In this document: positions 58,301 through 64,000 of the stretch, in pieces | Layout: the number at the start of each line of letters is the position of its first letter | How positions within the stretch are numbered: position 1 is the first letter of the stretch | Source of the DNA: Cystobacter fuscus | GTDB taxonomy: Bacteria > Myxococcota > Myxococcia > Myxococcales > Myxococcaceae | Reading direction: 5' to 3' | Assembly (NCBI RefSeq): GCF_002305875.1 | Contig: NZ_CP022098.1 | Location: forward strand, 3,224,001-3,288,000 | DNA length: 64,000 nucleotides | Notes under the pieces: model-generated | What the model saw: the letters and a program-made list of their open reading frames with translations, nothing else | The model's database searches: none | Told to the model about the DNA's origin: nothing | Program-made: the position numbers and the translations under genes

Positions 58301-61300
58301 CGCATGGGTGTTGGAGAAATTCTCCGGACAGTTCGCCGCCCACTCCTGGAGCTGCCGCTGGTGGGTGGCGAGCATCTCCAGGCGACGCGCGCGTTCATCG
58401 GGAGGAACCCTGTCATGGCAGGCGGCCAGGGAGAGCGCGGCGTAGAAGTGGTAGTCGTGAACCTGGATGAGTGAGAGGATTGCCCACAGGCGCTTCTTCG
58501 CCCGGGACGCCGCCACGAGGGCCTTCTCGTAATCGTCTGACATGAAGAAGGCCTGGAGCTCGAGGATGTGGTACAGGCAGACCCTCATGCTCAGCCGGTT
58601 CGCCGACGGCTGGACCTCGAGTTCCTCCCGGTTGATGCTCTCACCCGTGGCGGTCGAGAACCCCTGGGTGAGGCCTCGCATGCTCCGGATGAAGCATTGA
58701 ATGTTGACGAGGGCCTCTTCGACATCCTGGAACCTGGCCTTGCGCACGTAGTCCAGCCGCACCTCGGTCTCGCGATAGACCTCGCTCAGTGGAACTCCCT
58801 GGGAGAGTTGCGCCGCGATGACGTTCTCGCAGCCGTAACAGGAGATGGTGACGTCACCCGTTTCGGTGCCTGTCTGGAACGCGGTCTGGAGATAGCCGAA
58901 ATCCTCCCGGAGCGGACGGCACCAGTGGGAGATGAACGCCATGGCGTGATTGACCTTGGCTTTGTATGCGAGGAAGTGATGTGTGTCGACGAGGTCGCAG
59001 GCCAGCCTTCCGAAGCGGTAGCCGTCCTCGTAGCGGTGGAAGGCGGAGCCCAGGATGAGGCCGAAATAGGCATAACCGTGGGGCGAGGCGTCGGTGGTGC
59101 CCTGGCGAAGGCTGATATTCACCATGTGGCACAGGTGGAGGTAGTACAGGTTGTGGTCCGTGAAGTAGGCCGGGGCGAACAAGGTCGACAGCACCCGCAT
59201 GACGGTCTGTACCTCGGGGTCCATCACGAGGGGCAGACCGAAGAGCTCCTCGATGTGACGGCCGCCCAGGTTCGCCCAGACCTGCTCGTATTCCGCCTCG
59301 ACCTCACTCCAGTCCGGATGGGGGGTCATGTGGATGCCAAAGAGCGCGAGACACTCCAGGGAGAAGTCGACGGCTCTCGCGTTCTCCGCTCTGGTGACAT
59401 GGAGTTCGATCAACACGCGATAGACCATGGCCTTGTCGGCCCGCGTCCGGGCCCGCTCGAGGACCCCGATGAGCAGCCGCTCCGCCTCTTCGATGCCGCC
59501 ACTCAAGAACTCACACTCCGCCAGCTCCTCGTGCAACGCATACGTCAGCGCGTATTGGTCTTCCCAGCAGCGCTCGGAGAGCAGCATCACGCCGGCGGAC
59601 AGGTACTTGATGGCGGAGCGGTAGGCGGTGGAAGCCTTGGCCTTTCTTCCGGCCTGGAGGTTGAGCGCCGCGAGCCGCTCCTTCTCCTCGAGCGAGACGA
59701 CTCCGGAGATACCGCGGTTGAGCTGGTCCACCACGTCGAAGATCCTCTCCTCGATTTCCGCTGGTGAGAGCTGGGCCAGCAGGAGGCGGCCACTTCGCAG
59801 GTGTACCGTGCTTCGTTGGTCCTCGGGGATGAGTGAATAGGCCGCCTGCTGGACCCGGTCGTGAAGGAATCGATAGGAATCCCCGATGCGCAGCATCAGC
59901 CCTTCCTTGACGGCTTCCCACATCTCCCGGTGGAGCTCCTCCTCCGCTTGACCGCGAATCACCGCGAGCAGCCGCGCCTCGATGTGGTCGCCGATACTGG
60001 CGGTGAGCATCAACACGTTCTGGGTAGTCACCGGGAGGCGCTTCAGCCTCGCCACCATCAGCTCGACGACGTTGTCCGTATAGCTCTTGGCGCGAATCCG
60101 GGCGATGTCCCACCGCCACACCGCCGCCGTTCGATCCAACTCCACCAGACCCTCCTGATAGAGCATCGTCAGGAATTGGGTGACGAAGAAGGGGTTTCCC
60201 TGTGTCTTCTCCTGGATGAGCCGGGTCAACGGATGGGTTTGGAATGGCTCCTGATGCAGGGTGTCGGCGACGAGCAGATTGAGGTGCTCGAGCGAGAGCG
60301 GCGAGAGGACGAGCTCGTTCACGACCGCCCCCGCCTTGCGGATCTCGCTCAAGGTCAGCATCAAGGGGTGGGAGGAACTGACCTCGTTGTCCCGGTAGGC
60401 TCCAATCACCAGGAGGTGCCGGGTCTCCGGATGGGTGATGAGGTGTTGGATCAGCCGGAGGCTGGCGGCATCGGCCCACTGGAGGTCATCCAGGAAAAGA
60501 GCCAACGGGTGCTCCTTCCGGGTGAACACCCCCAGGAACTTCTGGAAGACCCGATGGAAGCGGTGCTGCGCCTCGAGCAGCGGCAGTTCCTGGGTGGGTG
60601 GCTGCCCGCCGATGATGAGTTCTATCTGGGGAACGATGTCGACGATGAGCTGCCCATCGAGCCCCACGGCCGACTGGAGCCGCTGTCTCCAGTCGGCGAT
60701 CCGCTCTTCGTCCTCGGTCAGGAGTTGCTGCACGAGTTCGCGGAAGGCCTGGGAGAGCGTGGCGTAGGGGGCGTCACGTTTGAACTGGTCGAACTTGCCC
60801 GAGAGGAAGAGCCCCTTCGCCTTCGCGAGGGGCCCGTACAGCTCGCGCACCAGCGAGGACTTGCCGATGCCGGGGTATCCCGAGACGAGCATCAGCCCGG
60901 GGGCTCCGCTGGAGACGACTCGCGCCAAGGCGTCCATCAGCGCGGCGACCTCCTCCTCGCGGCCATAGAGCTTCTGCGGAATCAGGAAGCGTTCCGAGAC
61001 ATCATGCGCACCGAGTGGAAAGGGCGCGATGGAACCCCGTGCCTTCCACTGCTCGAGACACCTCTCCAGGTCGGACATCAGCCCCAGCGCGCTCTGGTAG
61101 CGCTCCTCGCCCATCTTGGACATCAGCTTGAGGACGATCCGGGAGAGCACCTCGGGGACCGCGGGGATGATGTCGGAGGGGCTCGGTGGAGACCGGGCGA
61201 CGTGGCAATGGACCCAGCCCAGGAGATCCTCGGCGTGGAAGGGCAAGGTGCCGGTGAGCATCTCGAAGAAGGTGACCCCCAGCGAGTACAGGTCGCTGCG

Positions 61301-61873
61301 GTAGTCGACGGCCCGGTTCATCCTTCCCGTCTGCTCGGGAGACAGGTAGGGAAGAGAGCCTTCGATGAACCGGGGGTTCTGCACTCCCTGGTACTCACGG
61401 GGGAGCAACGAGGCTCCTCCGAGATCCGTGAGCTTCACCTCTCCCGTGTCGGGGTGGACGAGGATGTTGTGGGGCTTGATGTCCCGGTGGGCGACACCGT
61501 GGCGATGGAGCTCGGCGAGGGCCTGGGTGATTCGGGTGGCGAGTTCGAGGAAGCGCCCGGGCTCCATGGGAACGCCGAGGAAGTGCGCGAGGGGATGGCC
61601 ACCAAAGTCTTCCAGGATCAGCACCAACCGATCCCTGTTGCGCTCCAGACTATACGGCCTCACCGCCGCCGCGCCCCCCACCCGCCTCCCCATCTCATAC
61701 TCACTTCTCAACCGCTCGAGGTCTCGGAGGGTTGGATGCTCGGTGCGAGGCGTCTTGAGGATGACCGGCCGCCCATCCCGTTCCCGTAACGCGCGGAATA
61801 TGACGGTCGAGGATCCTTCCCGAATCGTTTCGGTGACGGTGTATCCCTGGAGGACCTGCGGACCGAGCGGCAT
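55301..61873 (-). CDS. Hybrid Ser/Thr kinase - AAA ATPase - GAF - PAS - PAS - GAF - histidine kinase (about 2190 residues)
   Basis: The start at ATG 61873 (MPLGPQVLQGYTVTETI) matches the start of the paralogue at 33483; an ATG 11 codons upstream is possible and neither has a clear Shine-Dalgarno. Domains: kinase (VILKTP, HRDIKPHN near 128, DLG instead of DFG, SPEQTGRMNR); AAA/STAND ATPase (GYPGIGKSS near 328, FLDDLQWAD near 461); a long helical region to about 1320; GAF1 (1324-1457); PAS1 (1500-1615); PAS2 (1628-1745); GAF2 (1757-1928); HisKA with FLSIASHELKTPLTS near 1941; and HATPase (EQVVTNLLTNAMKYG, VEDRGLGIPKED, GGLGLGLFIAREIV). The histidine kinase is a canonical type, unlike that of the paralogue. 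It is soluble, probably integrates several small-molecule or redox inputs, and has no cognate response regulator nearby. Confidence 0.92.
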   Translation of the reverse strand: MPLGPQVLQGYTVTETIREGSSTVIFRALRERDGRPVILKTPRTEHPTLRDLERLRSEYEMGRRVGGAAAVRPYSLERNRDRLVLILEDFGGHPLAHFLGVPMEPGRFLELATRITQALAELHRHGVAHRDIKPHNILVHPDTGEVKLTDLGGASLLPREYQGVQNPRFIEGSLPYLSPEQTGRMNRAVDYRSDLYSLGVTFFEMLTGTLPFHAEDLLGWVHCHVARSPPSPSDIIPAVPEVLSRIVLKLMSKMGEERYQSALGLMSDLERCLEQWKARGSIAPFPLGAHDVSERFLIPQKLYGREEEVAALMDALARVVSSGAPGLMLVSGYPGIGKSSLVRELYGPLAKAKGLFLSGKFDQFKRDAPYATLSQAFRELVQQLLTEDEERIADWRQRLQSAVGLDGQLIVDIVPQIELIIGGQPPTQELPLLEAQHRFHRVFQKFLGVFTRKEHPLALFLDDLQWADAASLRLIQHLITHPETRHLLVIGAYRDNEVSSSHPLMLTLSEIRKAGAVVNELVLSPLSLEHLNLLVADTLHQEPFQTHPLTRLIQEKTQGNPFFVTQFLTMLYQEGLVELDRTAAVWRWDIARIRAKSYTDNVVELMVARLKRLPVTTQNVLMLTASIGDHIEARLLAVIRGQAEEELHREMWEAVKEGLMLRIGDSYRFLHDRVQQAAYSLIPEDQRSTVHLRSGRLLLAQLSPAEIEERIFDVVDQLNRGISGVVSLEEKERLAALNLQAGRKAKASTAYRSAIKYLSAGVMLLSERCWEDQYALTYALHEELAECEFLSGGIEEAERLLIGVLERARTRADKAMVYRVLIELHVTRAENARAVDFSLECLALFGIHMTPHPDWSEVEAEYEQVWANLGGRHIEELFGLPLVMDPEVQTVMRVLSTLFAPAYFTDHNLYYLHLCHMVNISLRQGTTDASPHGYAYFGLILGSAFHRYEDGYRFGRLACDLVDTHHFLAYKAKVNHAMAFISHWCRPLREDFGYLQTAFQTGTETGDVTISCYGCENVIAAQLSQGVPLSEVYRETEVRLDYVRKARFQDVEEALVNIQCFIRSMRGLTQGFSTATGESINREELEVQPSANRLSMRVCLYHILELQAFFMSDDYEKALVAASRAKKRLWAILSLIQVHDYHFYAALSLAACHDRVPPDERARRLEMLATHQRQLQEWAANCPENFSNTHALVSAEIARLLGRDLEAMHSYEEAIRSARDNGFTQNEGLSYELAARFYLQRGFEDFAYTYLRKARACYECWGADGKVRTLDERYPNLLERPALPITATVTARTEQLDLLSVMKASQAISGEIVLERLLETLMRVLIEQAGAERGLLMLRRGEDLSISAEARLDKREVVVRLFPPGPSAWAPPQAVVNYVKRTRERLILGDSSAPALFGVDGSGASRLPRSALCLPILRQGALVALLYLENDLASHAFSEDRMATLDLLAAQAAISLENARLYSEVREESRERERAEAAASERAAALARSEQALHAERQLLQSILTNMGEGVVVADEHGRLVLFNPAAEQVLGIGLTDTPLRQWSEYYGIYLHDQVTPYPSEELPLARAIRGEAVDRVELFMRHSTKPEGTWLLVSARPLKDDQGTPRGGVVVVSDVTDIKEAEETLRRSQHQLQSIIDNTPALVSIKDTQGHFLLVNRRFESLFGIKPERLIGKRDGEVFPKERAAQSRAHDLEVLEAGRPLEWEEEVHQADGPHTYLSVKFPLADAAEAPHAICTIATDITERKRMEVAERFLAEASRELVTSLDYETTFQRIAGLAVPRLAELCIVFALHESGQRRPVAVADVVPARAERVREFLHHHPLDANASTGPHQVLRTGQPEAFPGRRGLLGQPIPEEARWNALKGLEGQSFICVPLWARGRCLGVLSLLSTRSRRVHGPADLALAEELGRRAAFAIDNALLYRKAQESIRVRDEFLSIASHELKTPLTSMGLRARQVELALAHQLLEPQLRCKVASMLATFGAQMKRLVQLVDQLLDVSRINTGRLELHLEETDLSAVAREVTERLAEQLEKAGCTLELELELSVVGEWDRFRLEQVVTNLLTNAMKYGARHPIRMKVWSEEDKALLRVEDRGLGIPKEDQSRIFELFERAASHNYGGLGLGLFIAREIVLAHAGRIWLESEPGVGTTFFVEFPRSASGSQRTPLSKAAGDASSLKWSGTPSAPGEDGVTG

Positions 61874-62113
61874 ATCAAGACGGTAACAACTCTTCCTGAG
61901 CACCATGCCGCGGTGGGCGTGCCGTTGCCCAACAGGGAGGGTCTCGTGCAGGGGGTCCCATCCTCGCGCCCCGCCTGGTCGTGAGCACTCAGGTCCGGGA
62001 CACGGCCATGGGAAGAGTCCGCAGGCGCTCGCGTTCCTCGGAGGAGAGCGGATCCTCCCCGCGCAGGAAGTGCTCCAGATGCCTCACTCACTCGCCCGCA
62101 TGAAACGGCGCGG

Positions 62114-62340
62114 TCATTGGGGGAACCCGGGGATGCCTTCTTTCGCCAGCGCGCGCTCCACGGCCGGGCGCGCGAGCACGCGGCGGGCGTGTGCGCTCCA
62201 GGCTGGCAGTCTGGCCACGTCCTCGCCGATGAGCGCGGCCCAGCGCCAGAAAACCAGCAGATACGGGTCCACGATGCTGTAGCCACCGGGCACGGCCCAG
62301 TCGCGTCCGTCGGCCAGGATGCGCTCGAATGTGGGGAGCG
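62114..62340 (-). pseudogene. C-terminal fragment of a glutathione S-transferase
   Basis: About 75 codons on the minus strand encode the helical C-terminal domain of a GST: YSIVDPYLLVFWRWAALIGE, then LPAWSAHARRVLARPAVERA and a final GIPGFPQ. The thioredoxin-fold N-terminal domain with the glutathione site is absent. Homology ends where the divergent LysR remnant begins, so one deletion removed the start of both genes. Confidence 0.7.
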
Positions 62341-62346
62341 CTCGGT

Positions 62347-62967
62347 ACCTCCACACCGTCCGTGGTTCGAACGCTGGCGGCGCTGGAGGCGCAGCTCGGC
62401 GTGCGGCTGTTCAACAGCACCACGCGGTGCGTGGCACTGACGCCCGAAGGCCAGCGCTATCTCGACGACACACGCGGTGTGCTGGCCGCCTCATCGCTGG
62501 TGGCGCTGCCGCTGACGACACTGCGTCACGTGGTGGTGGCCAGCCCGGCCTTGCTCGCGGCACACGGCGCGCCGACGCATCCACGCGCGCTGCGCGGCCT
62601 GCCCTGCGTGCGCATATTGCCCCACGGCAGGGTCGGTTGGCATTTCGTCGACGCTGACGGCGCCACGCTGCGGGTGCCGGTGGAGGGCGGTTTCGACGTC
62701 AATCACATCGCCACGGCGGTGGAAGCCTGCGTGGCGGGGTTGGGCTTCGGTCAGTTTTTGTCGTACCAGGTGGCAGAGCCACTGCGTGCAGGGCGACTGC
62801 GCCTGGTCCTCGCCGACTTCGAGCAGGCACCGCGGCCCGTGCATGTCGTCTATCCCCACGCGCGACTGCTGCCGCTGCGCACCCGGATGTTCGTCGATGC
62901 GCTGCGGCGGGCGCTGGCTGGATTTGATCCGCTGGCGGATGTACCCGTGACGCGCAGGTCGGTTTGA
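62347..62967 (+). pseudogene. LysR-family regulator remnant
   Basis: The frame begins inside the HTH of a LysR protein (STPSVVRTLAALEAQLGVRL, then TPEGQRYLDDTRGVL) and jumps to the middle of the effector domain (LRHVVVASPALLAAHGAP, LCHH-free RALRGLPCVRIL, AVEACVAGLGFGQFLSYQVA). The first 20 or so residues and roughly 75 internal residues are missing. The ends of the divergent GST and LysR genes are fused, so this is a deletion product of a typical GST-LysR divergent pair. Confidence 0.75.
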
Positions 62968-63032
62968 TCGGCGAGGCGCTCGTCGCCCTGGATTGGATGG
63001 CAGGTGCGAGCCTGACCCCGGCGCGAGCACCA

Positions 63033-63068
63033 CCCCAGGGCGCCTGAGGCAGGGCGCCCCGCCTGGGG
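63033..63068 (+). terminator. Hairpin after the LysR remnant
   Basis: CCCCAGGGCGCC and GGCGCCCCGCCTGGGG pair with a small bulge and a loop of about eight bases, 66 bases after the LysR remnant stop and before the sensor gene. It is GC-rich and lacks a T-run. A terminator is plausible. Confidence 0.4.
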
Positions 63069-63224
63069 TACGCCCGGTCTCTCGCTCTCTGGGGTCCCCG
63101 GAGTTCTGGACGTGTCCAGCACTCGGGCCTACACATCCGGCACTCCCTCCTGGCGGGCAATTCCCCCACCCGCTCCAGGGGGGAATTCCCGTGGCGGGAC
63201 TCGTGTCAGTGCCGCCAGCTCTCC

Positions 63225-64000
63225 ATGCCTCTCCCTCCCCGCTCCCGTGCTCCGCTGGCCCGCTCGACGCTCATCAAGATGGGCGTGCGTATCGCGGTGG
63301 TCATCGCCCTGACGACCTTCTTCAGCTACCTCCACATGTTCCACACGCTGCGCACCGAGGCGCTCGCGCAGCTGGAGCAGCATGTCTCGGAGCGCAGCCA
63401 GCGGGAGGAGGCCATCTTCCTGCTGGCCGAGGACAACCTCGCCGTCCTCAGGAAGGCCCTGGGGGATCGCATCCGGACCCTGGGCCCAGGGGACGTGGGC
63501 GCGCGCTTCGACAGTCTGTTCGTGCGGCTGCCCGACGGCTCGGTCCGCAGCCGTCCCGAGAGCTTCGATGGCACGAGGGCGCCAGGCGTCTTCGTCCCCC
63601 GGGGCGTCACCCTCGACGAGGACCTGCGCCGCTGGTTGCTGGCCTCCTATGACGTGCTCTCCTGGTACGGGCCCGCCTTCCACGTCCGCTTCACGGACAC
63701 CTTTGTCACTCTGCCCGGGGGGCCGATCATCCTCTACTGGCCCGAGCGCCCCACCTGGGTCCTCGACGCCGAGCCCGGTTTGATGGTCACCGATCTGGAG
63801 TACTTCGCCACCAGCCTGCCCAAGAACAACCCGGAGCGGCGGACGATCTGGTCCGAGCTCTACCTGGATACAGTCAGCGGCAGATCGATGACCTCGGTCA
63901 CCGCTCCCCTGGACCTCGACGGCCGGCATGTCGCGGCGCTCAGCCAGGACGTGCTCATGGAGGAGCTGAGGGCCCGCACCGTCAACGACCACCTGCCCGG
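63225..64000 (+). CDS. Membrane sensor protein, 5' part (cut by the window edge)
   Basis: An open frame from the ATG at 63225 to the window edge (258 codons). A basic start is followed by one membrane helix (MGVRIAVVIALTTFFSYLHM) and a large extracytoplasmic domain: the helix AQLEQHVSERSQREEAIFLL, then PAS/Cache-like strands (FDSLFVRLPDGSVRSRPES, GPIILYWPERPTWVLDAEPG, SVTAPLDLDGRHVAALSQDV). This layout is typical of the sensing part of a membrane histidine kinase or diguanylate cyclase. The output domain lies outside the window. The start is uncertain because no Shine-Dalgarno is obvious. Confidence 0.7.
   Translation, partial: MPLPPRSRAPLARSTLIKMGVRIAVVIALTTFFSYLHMFHTLRTEALAQLEQHVSERSQREEAIFLLAEDNLAVLRKALGDRIRTLGPGDVGARFDSLFVRLPDGSVRSRPESFDGTRAPGVFVPRGVTLDEDLRRWLLASYDVLSWYGPAFHVRFTDTFVTLPGGPIILYWPERPTWVLDAEPGLMVTDLEYFATSLPKNNPERRTIWSELYLDTVSGRSMTSVTAPLDLDGRHVAALSQDVLMEELRARTVNDHLP

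Overview
The window is high-GC DNA with strong G/C preference at third codon positions. It carries several Ser/Thr kinases (two fused to AAA and histidine-kinase domains), many lipoproteins, a small NRPS cluster and many gene remnants. This gene set points to a myxobacterium, most likely Cystobacterineae (Archangium/Cystobacter/Melittangium-like); that is inference from gene content, with no rRNA or tRNA seen.

Layout. 1-3.2 kb: 5' part of a Ser/Thr kinase and a DUF3396 protein. 3.6-11.7 kb: an alpha-2-macroglobulin lipoprotein translationally coupled to penicillin-binding protein 1C, an envelope-defence pair. 11.8-15.6 kb: a DUF2243 membrane pair, a beta-helix-like protein, a large lipoprotein and a LysR remnant. 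16.1-22.1 kb: a 1.09-kb direct repeat, each copy holding a DUF1254/DUF1214 gene, brackets a secreted protein, an intradiol dioxygenase and a divergent azoR-lysR pair.

22.1-27.1 kb is the most interesting stretch. An ECF sigma factor and an NrsF-like anti-sigma factor face a three-gene operon. That operon has a small exported peptide with five Cys-containing 13-residue repeats, a DUF692 (MNIO) enzyme and a DUF2063 partner: a bufferin/HvfABC-type RiPP system. Two further small exported Cys-rich peptides nearby, and a vestigial third, carry the same promoter signature (GTAACC, 15-16 nt, CGT) as the RiPP operon. I read this as one metal/stress-responsive ECF regulon.

27.2-33.5 kb: an unrecognised Ser/Pro-rich protein and a 1764-residue hybrid kinase. 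33.8-40 kb is a remnant zone: a decayed rifampin phosphotransferase gene, a MITE-like element, an intact IS1182-family element, fragments of a membrane protein, an FG-GAP protein, a histidine kinase and an IS4 transposase, with an intact alcohol dehydrogenase among them. 39.9-44.2 kb: a lipoprotein/possible toxin-tail/unknown trio and several unrecognised envelope proteins. 44.5-52.4 kb: a three-gene NRPS operon (A-T-C-A-T, C*-T, P450) with ATGA overlaps; the second condensation domain lacks its catalytic His. 52.7-55.1 kb: a divergent SDR-lysR pair, a sugar-transferase remnant and a NUDIX protein. 55.3-61.9 kb: a second hybrid kinase of about 2190 residues, paralogous to the first. 62-64 kb: facing GST and LysR remnants, then the 5' part of a membrane sensor.
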